This document shows positions 1 to 8,073 of a stretch of DNA of 64,000 nucleotides, piece by piece (the stretch's first letter is position 1; the number at the start of each line of letters is the position of its first letter). Source of the stretch: JAENVU01 sp963801105. GTDB taxonomy: Bacteria; Actinomycetota; Acidimicrobiia; IMCC26256; JAENVU01. The notes below the pieces were generated by a model. The model ran no database searches. It had not been told where the DNA came from and was given only the letters and a program-made list of their open reading frames with translations. The stretch spans positions 2,294,001-2,358,000 of the forward strand of contig CAWDDH010000003.1 in the NCBI GenBank assembly GCA_963801105.1. Direction: 5' to 3'. The position numbers were made by a program, and so were the translations under genes.

Positions 1-197
1 TGGCGCCGATCGTGGTCGACGAGGTCTACCGGGCACTCGCCTCGGTCCGGGACGCCGGTACCTCGATCCTGCTCGTCGAGCAGTACGTCACCCACGCGCT
101 CGGGCTCGCCGACGAGGTCGTCCTGCTCTCGAAGGGCGAGGTCGCGCACGCGGGACCGAGCGAGGGTCTCGGGAACGTCGCGGAGTATCTGCTCTGA
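1..197 (+). CDS. Branched-chain amino acid-type ABC transporter ATPase, C-terminal end (partial)
   Basis: The gene enters from the left edge, and only about the last 64 residues are visible. The stretch ILLVEQYVTHALGLADEVVLLSKGEV is the region just after the Walker B/H-loop in LivF-type ATPases: the VEQ motif, then A.DEVVLL..G. The ending at GNVAEYLL is where LivF proteins normally stop. The likely role is ATP hydrolysis at the inner face of the membrane for a high-affinity importer of branched-chain amino acids or similar small amphipathic acids. Other members of the transporter would lie upstream of the window. The family is clear; the substrate is not. Confidence 0.8.
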   Translation, partial: APIVVDEVYRALASVRDAGTSILLVEQYVTHALGLADEVVLLSKGEVAHAGPSEGLGNVAEYLL

Positions 198-282
198 GCC
201 CGCGCACCCGGCGGGGTGTCGCACGCGGTGACGCGCCCCGGCGTCCTGCGGAGGCCCCGCCCGCGACGCGTCCGGGCCGCGG

Positions 283-912
283 TCAGCCGCCGGGCGAGGC
301 GCCGAAGACCGCGGCGTGGGTGACCCGCGCGAGCGTGGACGGCAGCTTGCCGTCGGTCGCCCCCACCTGCTGGGTGACGCAGTAGTAGTTCGCGCGCTCG
401 ACCATCGCGACGATGGCGAGCGCGGCCACGGCCGGGTCGAGCCCGCTGCCGTCGGCGTGCTCGCGCAGCCGGTCGATCAGCGCGCCGGTGAATGCCGCCC
501 AGACGTCGGTGCCGAGCTGGCCCACCGTGCTCGCGACGATCTCGGCCTCGGTCCACACCCGGAGCACCGGCGCGGTGCGGGCGTAGACCTCGGTGAAGGC
601 CCGCATCCAGTCCTCGAGCACGGCGCGCCCCTCCGGGCCGGGCGCGAGCGGGGGGAACTGCGTGGCGAGGTCCTCGAGTTCGTTCGCGACCTGCGCGGCC
701 AGTGCCTGGAACAGATCCTCCTTGTTGGAGAAGTACAGGTAGAAGGTGCCGTGCGACGTCTCGGCGACCTTCACGATGTCGTCCACGCGCGCGGCGTGCA
801 GGCCGCGGTCGGCGAAGACGGTCGCGCCCGCGGCGAGCAGTCGGTCACGCGTCCGGTGCCCGCGCGAGCGCAGCTCGCGGGAGGCGGCCTCGGGGGCGGC
901 GCGGCGGGGCAT
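283..912 (-). CDS. TetR/AcrR family transcriptional regulator
   Basis: A 209-aa protein with an N-terminal TetR DNA-binding domain (about residues 17-65: RDRLLAAGATVFADRGLHAARVDDIV, then the recognition helix in TSHGTFYLYFSNKEDL) and a helical ligand-binding C-terminal half typical of acyl-CoA-responsive regulators. It is divergent from the MaoC hydratase gene. On its own strand a TAGCCT hexamer (919-924) sits 6 nt before the ATG, so the mRNA is probably leaderless. A CTGAC-N6-GTCAG dyad at 933-948 lies just upstream, which suggests autoregulation and control of the hydratase gene. The recognition helix is nearly identical to that of the TetR gene at 52949. The ligand is unknown. Confidence 0.9.
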   Translation of the reverse strand: MPRRAAPEAASRELRSRGHRTRDRLLAAGATVFADRGLHAARVDDIVKVAETSHGTFYLYFSNKEDLFQALAAQVANELEDLATQFPPLAPGPEGRAVLEDWMRAFTEVYARTAPVLRVWTEAEIVASTVGQLGTDVWAAFTGALIDRLREHADGSGLDPAVAALAIVAMVERANYYCVTQQVGATDGKLPSTLARVTHAAVFGASPGG

Positions 913-918
913 CGGCGC

Positions 919-924
919 AGGCTA
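919..924 (-). promoter_or_regulatory. -10 hexamer for the TetR gene (leaderless)
   Basis: TAGCCT on the minus strand, 6 nt before the ATG at 912. This matches the actinobacterial TANNNT -10 pattern for leaderless transcripts. The operator-like dyad 933-948 lies just upstream of it. Confidence 0.5.
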
Positions 925-932
925 CCGGGCAC

Positions 933-948
933 CTGACGCAGCTGTCAG
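933..948. promoter_or_regulatory. TetR-type operator, site A (CTGACGCAGCTGTCAG)
   Basis: Dyad with 5-bp perfect arms CTGAC/GTCAG and a 6-bp centre, located between the divergent TetR and MaoC genes. The same arms and spacing recur at 28347, 31492 and 60531, with a close variant at 56568. The centre of this copy is not symmetrical, so it is the weakest of the set. Confidence 0.55.
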
Positions 949-966
949 GAACGCGACGGCGGCAGG

Positions 967-972
967 TAAGGT
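967..972 (+). promoter_or_regulatory. -10 hexamer for the MaoC gene (leaderless)
   Basis: TAAGGT, 8 nt before the GTG start at 981. It fits the TANNNT rule for a leaderless message. Operator site A lies in its -35 region. Confidence 0.45.
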
Positions 973-980
973 GCCCGGCC

Positions 981-1391
981 GTGGCTCGATTCGAAGAACT
1001 CAAGGTCGGCGATGCGGCACCGCCGCTCGTGGTGGAGAACCTCACGCGCACGCACTTCGTGAAGTACGCGGGCGCCTCGGGCGACTTCAACCCGATGCAC
1101 CACGACGACACGATCGCCACGCAGGTCGGCAACCCGTCGGTGTTCGGCCACGGCATGCTCACGGCGGGACTGATGGCCCGCGTGGTCAAGGACTGGTTCG
1201 GCCCCGAAGCGATGCGGAAGCTCTCCGTCCGCTTCGCCAAGCAGGTCTGGCCGGGTGAGACGCTCACGTTCACCGCGGTGGTCACCGCCTTGCGCGAGGA
1301 GGACGGCGATCGGCTCGTGGACCTCGCGCTCTCGGCGAGCAACGAGGGTGGCGAGGAGAAGCTGGCCGGCACGGCGACCGCCGTCGCCTGA
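981..1391 (+). CDS. MaoC-family (R)-specific enoyl-CoA hydratase, catalytic half (HadB-like)
   Basis: A 136-aa single hotdog-fold protein starting at GTG. The hydratase-2 motif GDFNPMHHDD (about residues 37-46) carries the catalytic Asp and His, followed by the VFGHGMLTAGL helix. It would hydrate a trans-2-enoyl-CoA to the 3R-hydroxyacyl-CoA. The next gene encodes a short-chain dehydrogenase that could oxidise the product. A FAS1-like dehydratase half without the catalytic His lies at 56645, and the two could form a HadA/HadB-type heterodimer. Operator site A and a leaderless promoter precede the gene. Confidence 0.85.
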   Translation: MARFEELKVGDAAPPLVVENLTRTHFVKYAGASGDFNPMHHDDTIATQVGNPSVFGHGMLTAGLMARVVKDWFGPEAMRKLSVRFAKQVWPGETLTFTAVVTALREEDGDRLVDLALSASNEGGEEKLAGTATAVA

Positions 1392-1420
1392 ACGCACACC
1401 GAAGACTGGAGCGAACAGCT

Positions 1421-2317
1421 ATGGGAATTCTCGATGGTCGGGTCGCGGTCGTCACCGGATCGGGTCGGGGGATCGGGCGCGAGTTCGCCCTCTCGATGGC
1501 CCGGGAGGGCGCCAACATCGTGGTGAACGACGTCGGGGTGAGCCTCGACGGGCAGGGCACCGACGAGGACCCGGCCGCGCAGACCTGCAAGGACATCGAG
1601 GTGCTCGGCGTGAAGGCGGTGCCGAGTTACGAGTCGGTCACCGACTTCGACGCCGCGGGCCGCCTGATTCAGACCGCGGTCGACGAGTTCGGTCGGATCG
1701 ACATCCTCGTGAACAACGCGGGCATCGTCCGTGACCGCTCACTGCTGAAGATGGCTCCCGAAGACTTCGACGCGGTGGTCAAGGTTCACATGTACGGCAC
1801 GTTCAACTGCGCTCACCACGCCGCCGGCCACATGAAAGAGGCGGGGTACGGACGCATCGTCAACGTCACCAGCCAGGCCGGCCTGCGCGGCAACTTCGGG
1901 CAGTCGAACTACGGCGCGGCCAAGGCCGCGATCATGGGCATGACCTTCGTCTGGTCGATCGAGCTGGGCAAGTACGGCATCACCGTCAACGCGATGTCGC
2001 CGGCCGGCAACACGCGCATGACGTCCTCGCTGTTCGAGCGGACGGGCACCGAACCACCGCCGGAGTCGAACCCGGCCCTGAACGCGCCCCTCGTCACCTG
2101 GATCGCCTCGGAGGACGCCGCGCACGTCAACGGCCAGATCCTCGGGCGGACGGACTTCGCCTACACGATCTACCAGCACCCCAAGCAGGTCGCGTACATG
2201 TACCGCGAGGGGGGCTTCGACGTGGAGGGTGTCGCCGAGAACTTCGACAAGATCCTCGGACAGCACCTCCAGCACGTCGGCATGTCCATGCCCGGCGGCA
2301 TGGAGTTCAAGAAATAG
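1421..2317 (+). CDS. Short-chain dehydrogenase, 3-hydroxyacyl-CoA dehydrogenase-like
   Basis: A 298-aa Rossmann-fold enzyme. It has the nucleotide-binding GSGRGIGREFAL (about residues 12-23), NNAG at about residues 93-96 and the catalytic YGAAK; the Ser lies in VTSQAG. The spacing resembles the (3R)-hydroxyacyl-CoA dehydrogenase domain of the peroxisomal multifunctional enzyme type 2. The C-terminal tail of about 60 residues after the core is longer than in FabG. It follows the MaoC hydratase by 29 bp, and the pair would catalyse two successive beta-oxidation steps. A GAG-containing ribosome site (tggagcgaac) precedes the ATG. Confidence 0.88.
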   Translation: MGILDGRVAVVTGSGRGIGREFALSMAREGANIVVNDVGVSLDGQGTDEDPAAQTCKDIEVLGVKAVPSYESVTDFDAAGRLIQTAVDEFGRIDILVNNAGIVRDRSLLKMAPEDFDAVVKVHMYGTFNCAHHAAGHMKEAGYGRIVNVTSQAGLRGNFGQSNYGAAKAAIMGMTFVWSIELGKYGITVNAMSPAGNTRMTSSLFERTGTEPPPESNPALNAPLVTWIASEDAAHVNGQILGRTDFAYTIYQHPKQVAYMYREGGFDVEGVAENFDKILGQHLQHVGMSMPGGMEFKK

Positions 2318-2322
2318 CGACG

Positions 2323-2945
2323 GTGTACCCGCTCGGGGTCGTCGACATCGTCTACGGATCCGAGCCGGACGCGCCGCGCGCGCGGCGCGGGCGGCGGCCG
2401 ACGGGTTCGCCCACGTCGACGTGCTCACCGACGTCGACCCTTCCACGCTCGCCCTGCCGGTCGGGTGCCCGACATCGTTCCCCACGCCGGTGCCGGGCTG
2501 GTGCGCCACGCCGGCTCCGGTGCGTGCCGAGGGGATGTGGGAGCGCTGCGTGCGGTGGTTCCGGGCCGCGCCGGGCGCGTTGCTCGAGCCCTGGGCCGGC
2601 GCGGTCGTGCACTCGGCCGAGACGTGCCGGGCGATGGTCGCCGAGGTCCCGGGGCTTCGGCTGCTGATCGACACCGGGCACGTCGCCGACTGGGGCGAGG
2701 ACCCGGTCGAGCTCCTCGCGCTCGCCGACCACGTGCAGCTCCGCCAGGGTGCGCCGGGGTCGACGCAGCTCCACGTGGACGATCCGGCGGGTGTCGTCGA
2801 CTTCGATGCGGTGCTCGCACGGCTCGATGCGCTCGGCTACGAGGGCCGGCTCTCGGTCGAGTACTTCGACCTCCCCGAGCAGGGATGGCCGCTCGCCGAT
2901 CCGCGGTCCTACGCGCTCGACCTCGCCGCCCGCGTGCGTGGTTGA
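2323..2945 (+). CDS. TIM-barrel protein (sugar phosphate isomerase/epimerase-like), apparent frameshift near 2370-2400
   Basis: Two reading frames are needed. The first, from GTG at 2323, reads VYPLGVVDIVYGSEPDAP. The second resumes at AAADGFAHVDVLTDVD and continues to the stop at 2943-2945. It contains the metal- and substrate-site features of xylose-isomerase-like TIM barrels: LLIDTGHVADWG, ADHVQLRQ and GRLSVEYF. Total length is 3n+2, so one base appears to be missing inside the GC-only run around 2376-2400. The frame containing the main body has no sensible start; upstream of the switch it reads through the end of the SDR gene as low-complexity Arg/Ser. Either a sequence error or a recent pseudogene. 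Confidence 0.6.
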
Positions 2946-2977
2946 CCGGCTGGCGCATCGTGCGGTCAGATGGCCCG

Positions 2978-4153
2978 ATGAGCGACGAGCAACTCCCGAC
3001 CTTCGGCTTCACCGAGGTGGACCCGGAGATGGCGGCGCGGCCGCAGCAGTTCCACGACATGATGCGCGAGATCGGCGTCGTCCCGATGGAGGACATGATG
3101 CTCATCACCCGTCACGACGACGTGATGTGGGCACTGCGCAACCCCGAGGTGTTCTCGTCCAACATGGACGCGATCGACATCGGCAACGTCCGACCACTGA
3201 TCCCGCTCCAGGTCGATCCGCCCGAGCACGTGAAGTTCCGCCGGCTGCTCGATCCGCTGTTCGCACCCCGCGAGGTCGAGAAGCTCGAGCGCGCGGTGCG
3301 GTCACTCGTGAGCGACCTCATCGACGAGTTCGTCGACGCCGGCGAGTGCGAGTTCAACGCGGCGGTCGCGATCCCGCTGCCGTGCACGGTGTTCCTCCGG
3401 CTCATGGGGCTGCCGCTCGATGATCTCGATCTGTTCCTCCGATTCAAGGACGGCATCATCCGGCCCGACGCGAAGGACATGGACGAACGTCGCACCATGG
3501 CGCGGGCGACCGGTCAGGAGATCTACACGTACTTCGAGCAGGTCATCGCCGCTCGCCGAGAGCGGCCTGAGGACGACTTGTTGTCCGGGTTCCTCTCGGC
3601 CGAAGTGGACGGTGTCGTCCTGACGACCGAGGACATCCTCGACATCTCCTACCTCTTTCTGCTCGCGGGGCTCGACACCGTGACCGCGTCACTCGGGTGC
3701 GCGGTCGCCTATCTCGCGGCCCATCCGGATCGTCAGCAGGCGTTGCGCGACGACCCGAGCCTGATCCCCGCGGCGGTCGAGGAGCTGCTGCGGTGGGAGA
3801 CGCCGGTCCCCGGGGTGCCGCGGGTGACGACCCGCGACGTGGAGATGGCCGGCACGACCATTCCCGCGGGCCAGGCGGTCACCTGCCTGCTCGCGACCGC
3901 CAACACGGATGCCGACGAGTTCCCCGAGCCGGAGACGGTCGACTTCGACCGCGCCGCCAACCGCCATGTCGCGTTCGGCGGCGGGGTGCACCGCTGCCTC
4001 GGCTCGCATCTCGCGCGCCTCGAGATGCGGGTGGCGCTCGAGGAGCTCCACCGCCGTGTTCCCGTGTACTCGGTGGCCGACGGCGAGACGCCCGTCTACT
4101 CGATGGGGATCCGGGCGGTGGAGTACCTACCACTCGAATGGACGACCGCCTGA
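2978..4153 (+). CDS. Cytochrome P450
   Basis: A 391-aa soluble bacterial P450. Landmarks: I-helix oxygen-activation motif LLAGLDTVTASLG (about residues 228-240), K-helix ExxR in EELLR (about 268-272), and the haem-binding loop FGGGVHRCLG with the axial Cys at about residue 340. It would hydroxylate a hydrophobic substrate using electrons from the ferredoxin encoded by the next gene, whose start codon lies inside its 3' end. The start is the ATG at 2978; the frame upstream is unlike P450. The substrate cannot be told from sequence; the acyl-CoA and SDR context fits a fatty, steroid or terpenoid compound. Confidence 0.93.
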   Translation: MSDEQLPTFGFTEVDPEMAARPQQFHDMMREIGVVPMEDMMLITRHDDVMWALRNPEVFSSNMDAIDIGNVRPLIPLQVDPPEHVKFRRLLDPLFAPREVEKLERAVRSLVSDLIDEFVDAGECEFNAAVAIPLPCTVFLRLMGLPLDDLDLFLRFKDGIIRPDAKDMDERRTMARATGQEIYTYFEQVIAARRERPEDDLLSGFLSAEVDGVVLTTEDILDISYLFLLAGLDTVTASLGCAVAYLAAHPDRQQALRDDPSLIPAAVEELLRWETPVPGVPRVTTRDVEMAGTTIPAGQAVTCLLATANTDADEFPEPETVDFDRAANRHVAFGGGVHRCLGSHLARLEMRVALEELHRRVPVYSVADGETPVYSMGIRAVEYLPLEWTTA

Positions 4154-4350
4154 TCCGCGTCCGCGTCGACGCCGCCGTCTGCACCGGCCACGGCCGCTGC
4201 TACGCCCTCGCCCCCGAGGTCTTCGGCCCCGACGACTTCGGCCACTGCGAGATCCTCCTCGCCGAGGGCGCGGTCCCGCCGGACCTGGCCGAGGCGGCCC
4301 GGCGCGGCGTGGACAACTGCCCCGAGGTCGCCCTCACCCTCGACGACTGA
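4138..4350 (+). CDS. 3Fe-4S ferredoxin partner of the P450
   Basis: A 70-aa acidic protein with the cluster motif CTGHGRC near residues 15-21 and a distal NCPEVAL Cys-Pro, the pattern CxxHxxC...CP of the single-cluster 3Fe-4S ferredoxins that accompany actinobacterial P450s. A His takes the place of the fourth ligand Cys. Its ATG overlaps the last 16 bp of the P450 gene, so the two are translationally coupled. It would transfer single electrons from a ferredoxin reductase, which is not in this window. Confidence 0.9.
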   Translation: MDDRLIRVRVDAAVCTGHGRCYALAPEVFGPDDFGHCEILLAEGAVPPDLAEAARRGVDNCPEVALTLDD

Positions 4351-4417
4351 TCGGTACGTGACCTCGCGTGAGGCGCGTACGCTCGCAGCGGCCGTCCGAG
4401 GGGCCGCAGGGGGAACG

Positions 4418-4960
4418 ATGACGAGAGTGACGATGCTCGATCCGACGGCACCGCCGCCGGAGGTGGGGACCGATCCCGGCCCCGACGCCGGACCGCTCGC
4501 GGGGAAGCGGGTGGGGATCCGGTTCGACCGGGCGTGGCGCGCCTGGCTCTGGACCATCGACGAGTGGGCGCCGCGGTTCGAGGCCGCGGGGGCGGTGGTC
4601 GACCGCTGGGAGGCGGGCAACCGCGTCGGCGACGAGGGCCTGGTGACCTTCGCCGAGTTGGACGAGTTCGCGGACCGGGTCGACCTCGCGCTGGTGGGTC
4701 TCGGCAATTGAGGTTCGTGCACCTCGTGGAGCGTCCACGACACCGTCGTGGTGGCGCAACGAGGTACGACGGCGGTCGTCGTCGTGACCCAGGAGTTCGA
4801 AGCCCTCGCGCGCACCATGGCCGCCAACGCGGGCCGGGCGGGGCTGCGGGTGCACGTGCTGCCGTACCCCCTCGAGAGCCGGTCCGAGGCCGAGGTCCGC
4901 GCCATCGCGGTCGCCCACTGGCCCGAGGTGCTGGCGACACTGGGTGTGACGGAGCGGTGA
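4418..4960 (+). CDS. UGSC-family selenoprotein, in-frame UGA at 4709-4711 read as selenocysteine
   Basis: The frame is intact from ATG 4418 (with AGGGGG upstream) to TGA 4958-4960, except for UGA at codon 98. Around it the protein reads VGLGN-U-GSCTSWSVHD, exactly the U-G-S-C signature that names the UGSC family. Upstream parts (GKRVGIRFDRAWRAWLWTID, then the Asp-rich ELDEFADRVDLALVGLGN) and downstream parts (TTAVVVVTQEFEALARTMAA, VLPYPLES) both look like one continuous alpha/beta domain. A hairpin at 4724-4740 fits the bacterial SECIS rule. The motif resembles the UGTCT site of GrdB, the selenoprotein subunit of glycine/sarcosine/betaine reductases, so Sec/Cys redox or C-X bond chemistry is likely. 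Length is 180 aa with Sec98. Without recoding, the product would stop at 97 aa with no active site. Confidence 0.88.
4712..4751 (+). promoter_or_regulatory. Candidate SECIS element of the UGSC gene
   Basis: A 7-bp perfect stem TCGTGGA/TCCACGA (4724-4730 with 4734-4740) carries a GCG loop, starting 12 nt after the UGA. The apical loop begins 19 nt after the UGA with a G in first position, as the bacterial SECIS rule asks (loop 16-37 nt away, G in the first two loop bases). A second, mutually exclusive 7-bp hairpin CCACGAC/GTCGTGG (4735-4751, loop ACC) overlaps it. Confidence 0.65.
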
Positions 4961-4961
4961 C

Positions 4962-6053
4962 ATGACCGCGGCTCGCGACGACTGCGGGCCGGAGGGGTGC
5001 ACGATCGAGTGGCTGACCTCCGAGCGCCTGGAGGTGGACGAGGATCCGGTCGGGTTCCAGAAGCTCGCGACCGACGCCGGGTGGGGCGACGGCCTGCCGC
5101 TCGTCCCGCCGACCGAGGCGCGCGTGCGCGCCCACGTCGCCGCGAGCGGACGCTTCCCCGAGCAGCAACTCGCCGCGCTTCCGCCGCGCAACGGGGTGTG
5201 CACGGTCGAGAAGGTCGCGGTCAACGCGGTGATGGCAGGCGCGCCCGCGGAGTCGATGCCGTTGCTCTGCACCGCGATCGAGGCTGTGAGCGAACCCGAC
5301 TTCAACCTCTTCGCGCTCAACACGACGACCAGCTCCGTCGTCCCGGGCGTGTTCGTGAACGGGCCGATCCGCCACGAGATCGAGATCCCGTTCGATGCCG
5401 GGTGCTTCGGCGGCGTCGCCGGTCCCGCGCCGGCGATCGGCCGGGCGCTGCGGCTGCTGATGCGCAACGTCGGCGGACAGGTCGTGGGCATCTCGTCCAA
5501 GAGCGTGTTCGGTCAGCCGGGGCGCGTCACCGGCATTGTCGTGGGCGAGTGGGAGGAGCGCTCGCCGTGGGCGCCGCTCGCCACCCGGCGCGGGGTCGAG
5601 CCCGGCGCCGACGCGCTCACCGTCCACGGTTGCACCGGCACCGTCGACGTCGCCGACATCGTCGCCGACGACGGGCGGGACCTCGTCGAGATCATCGGTA
5701 AGTCGCTGGCGTTCTGCGGTACCAACGCCTTCATCGGATCGCACCACGGCGCCGAGATCCTCGTGTGTCTCGCGCCGCCGTGGGCCGACCTCATCGCCCG
5801 CACCTACCCGGACGTCGCCGACGTCCAGGCCGAGCTCGCCCGACACGCCGCGCTGCCGATCGCGTGGTGGCCACCGCCGCACCGGGCCAAGGCCGAATGC
5901 GACGGGCGCGTGGACGCCGACGGAATGGTCCACCTCGTGGAGGGGCCCGACCACATGCTCGTGATGGTCAACGGCGGGCTCGGGAACCTGCATGCGCTGG
6001 CGTTGCATTCGTTCGGCCCGACGCGGGCCGTCACGCGGGCGATCGGCGCATGA
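4962..6053 (+). CDS. Conserved protein of unknown function, partner of the UGSC selenoprotein
   Basis: A 363-aa protein starting one base after the UGSC stop codon. I do not recognise a named family. There is no signal peptide or membrane segment. It has an N-terminal Cys pair (DDCGPEGC, residues 8 and 13), a GWGDGLPLVPPT segment, a Cys in NGVCTVEK, a glycine-rich DAGCFGGVAGPAPAIGRAL segment and another Cys in AFCGTNAF. The scattered Cys residues and the tight coupling suggest it acts together with the selenoprotein, as a partner subunit or an electron or substrate donor. This is inference from position. A 4-bp ATGA overlap links it to the next gene. Confidence 0.75.
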   Translation: MTAARDDCGPEGCTIEWLTSERLEVDEDPVGFQKLATDAGWGDGLPLVPPTEARVRAHVAASGRFPEQQLAALPPRNGVCTVEKVAVNAVMAGAPAESMPLLCTAIEAVSEPDFNLFALNTTTSSVVPGVFVNGPIRHEIEIPFDAGCFGGVAGPAPAIGRALRLLMRNVGGQVVGISSKSVFGQPGRVTGIVVGEWEERSPWAPLATRRGVEPGADALTVHGCTGTVDVADIVADDGRDLVEIIGKSLAFCGTNAFIGSHHGAEILVCLAPPWADLIARTYPDVADVQAELARHAALPIAWWPPPHRAKAECDGRVDADGMVHLVEGPDHMLVMVNGGLGNLHALALHSFGPTRAVTRAIGA

Positions 6054-6976
6054 CCGTCCGCGTGTTCGAGGCGATGGGCCTCGCCGTCGATCGCCTGCGC
6101 GCCGAGTTCCCCGAGGTGGAGGTGCTCGACGTCTCGCAGACACCGCCCGATCCCGGGGTCGAGGCCGAGGTGCTCTTCGGCGGCTGGGACGACGCCAGGG
6201 TCCTGCCACTCCTCGAGCGGGGGGTGCAGTGGGTGCAGCTCCCGGGGACGGGCATCGACGGGGTCCCCCGTGCGGTGTTCGACCGCGTCCCGACCGTGAC
6301 CTGCGCCCGCGGTGCGAGCGCGGTGCCGATCTCGGAGTACGTCCTCGGGTCGATGCTCGCCTTCGCCAAGGGGTTCCCCGACTTCTGGCTGCACGAGCCA
6401 CCGGCGCGCTGGAACTTTCAGCGCATGGAGACGCTGGCGGGCGCGACCGTCGGCATCGTCGGGCTCGGCGGTATCGGGACCGCCGTCGCGCGCCGGGCAC
6501 TCGCCTTCGACATGCACGTGCGCGCGCTCCGCCGAACCGCGACCCCGAGTCCCATCCCCGAGGTCGAGGTCGTGACGGGCCTGGCCGAGCTCGTCGCCGA
6601 CGCGCAGCATGTGGTGATCGCGGCGCCGGGTACCGAGCGCACCCGCGGGATCCTGGACGCCGATGCGTTCGCCGCCATGCGCGACGGGGTGCACGTGGTC
6701 AACATCGCTCGCGGCACCCTCGTGGACCAGGACGCGCTGCGCACCGCGCTCGACAGTGGCAAGGTCGCGCGGGCGAGCCTGGACACGGTGGACCCCGAGC
6801 CGCTGCCCGTGGGCCACTGGCTCTACGACCACCCGAAGGTGTTCCTCACTCCGCACTCGTCGTGGGCGTCCTCGGACCTGCTCGGCGCGACGATCGACAT
6901 CTTCTGCACGAACCTCCGCCGGTACCTCGACGGGGAGCCGCTCCTGCACGTGGTGGACGCGGACGAGGGGTACTGA
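6050..6976 (+). CDS. D-2-hydroxyacid dehydrogenase (NAD-dependent)
   Basis: A 308-aa enzyme of the D-isomer-specific 2-hydroxyacid dehydrogenase family. The NAD-binding motif VGIVGLGGIGTAVARR is at about residues 131-146. The catalytic Arg lies in VVNIARGTLVDQDAL, and the usual Glu and His positions are in DTVDPEPLP and LTPHSSW. It would interconvert a 2-keto acid and a D-2-hydroxy acid. The start codon overlaps the stop of the preceding gene (ATGA), placing it in the UGSC operon. Confidence 0.88.
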   Translation: MTVRVFEAMGLAVDRLRAEFPEVEVLDVSQTPPDPGVEAEVLFGGWDDARVLPLLERGVQWVQLPGTGIDGVPRAVFDRVPTVTCARGASAVPISEYVLGSMLAFAKGFPDFWLHEPPARWNFQRMETLAGATVGIVGLGGIGTAVARRALAFDMHVRALRRTATPSPIPEVEVVTGLAELVADAQHVVIAAPGTERTRGILDADAFAAMRDGVHVVNIARGTLVDQDALRTALDSGKVARASLDTVDPEPLPVGHWLYDHPKVFLTPHSSWASSDLLGATIDIFCTNLRRYLDGEPLLHVVDADEGY

Positions 6977-6977
6977 C

Positions 6978-8030
6978 GTGGCTCCGACCGTGGCGGTGAT
7001 CGGCACGGGATTCGGGGCGCGGGTTCACGTCCCCGCGTTGCGCGCGGCCGGTTTCGACGTGGTGGCACTCGTCGGCACCGACGCCGATCGGACGGCGCGG
7101 CGTGCCGTCCGCGTCGGGGTGCCCGAGGCGACGACCGATCTGGTTCGGGTGCTCACCGAGGTCGATGCGGTCACGATCGCGACGCCGCCCGCGACCCACC
7201 GTCAACTGGCCGTGCTCGCCGCGCGCGCCGGTCGTCACGTGTGGTGCGAGAAGCCGTTCGCGTTGAATGCGACCGAGGCCCGCGACATGGTCGCGACCGC
7301 CGAGCGAGCCGGGGTCGTGGCCCTCGTCGGGCACGAGTTCCGGTGGGCCGAAGATCGCGCGGTGCTCGGCCGCGCGATCGCCGACGGGTTGATCGGGACC
7401 CCGCGGCTCGCGACGCTCGTCGCTTCCGTCCCGCTGCTCGCCGACCCGGAGGCCCGCATGCCGGCCTGGTGGTTCGACCCGGCAATGGGTGGCGGCTGGC
7501 TCGGCGCGTCCGGATCGCACGTGGTGGACCAGATCCGGGTCTGGCTCGGCGAGTTCGCGGCGGTGGCCGCCTCGCTCGGCCGCGTCGGCGCCCGGACGAT
7601 GGCGGTCGAGGACACCTTCACCATCAAGGCGACGCTGCGCAACGACTGTCAGGTCGTGCTCCAGCAGACGGCCGGCGCGTGGGGTGCTCCCACCGGGCTC
7701 ACGCGTGTCGCCGGTGAGCGCGGCACCCTCTCGATCGAGGATGGCTGCGTCTGGTTCGCGGATGCGACCGGGACCCGCGCCCTCCCTGTGGCGGAGGATC
7801 TTCGGCTCCCCGAGGGGCCGGCACGGTCGGACGACCCGACGCATGCCTTCACCCACCTCGAACTGGGGCCCGAGACCCGGCTGGCCGAGGCGTTCCGACG
7901 CTCGATCGAGACCGGAATCGCCGAGGCGCCCGTGCCGGTCCCGACCTTCGCCGACGGGCTCGCCGCCATGCAGGTCCTCGATGCCGTGCGGTTCTCCGCC
8001 GCCTCGGACGGGGCGCGCGTCAGCGTCTGA
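6978..8030 (+). CDS. Gfo/Idh/MocA family oxidoreductase
   Basis: A 350-aa NAD(P)-dependent oxidoreductase starting at GTG one base after the previous stop. The N-terminal Rossmann motif VAVIGTGFGARVHVPAL is followed by ATPPATHRQLAVLAARAGRHVWCEKPFAL, which carries the diagnostic EKP. The second domain contains the GGGWLGASGSHVVDQIRVWLG segment with the usual catalytic His. Members oxidise sugars, inositols or related polyols, or reduce carbonyls. It is the last gene of the UGSC operon; a substrate shared with the D-hydroxyacid dehydrogenase is plausible but not shown. Confidence 0.88.
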   Translation: MAPTVAVIGTGFGARVHVPALRAAGFDVVALVGTDADRTARRAVRVGVPEATTDLVRVLTEVDAVTIATPPATHRQLAVLAARAGRHVWCEKPFALNATEARDMVATAERAGVVALVGHEFRWAEDRAVLGRAIADGLIGTPRLATLVASVPLLADPEARMPAWWFDPAMGGGWLGASGSHVVDQIRVWLGEFAAVAASLGRVGARTMAVEDTFTIKATLRNDCQVVLQQTAGAWGAPTGLTRVAGERGTLSIEDGCVWFADATGTRALPVAEDLRLPEGPARSDDPTHAFTHLELGPETRLAEAFRRSIETGIAEAPVPVPTFADGLAAMQVLDAVRFSAASDGARVSV

Positions 8031-8073
8031 GCCTCCGGGTCAATCCCGGCGCCGGATCTGCCGATACCCGGTC

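Noticed and set aside
4709..4711. Reading the UGA as the real end of a 97-aa gene
   Set aside because: The downstream frame continues the same UGSC domain without a plausible new start at the motif.
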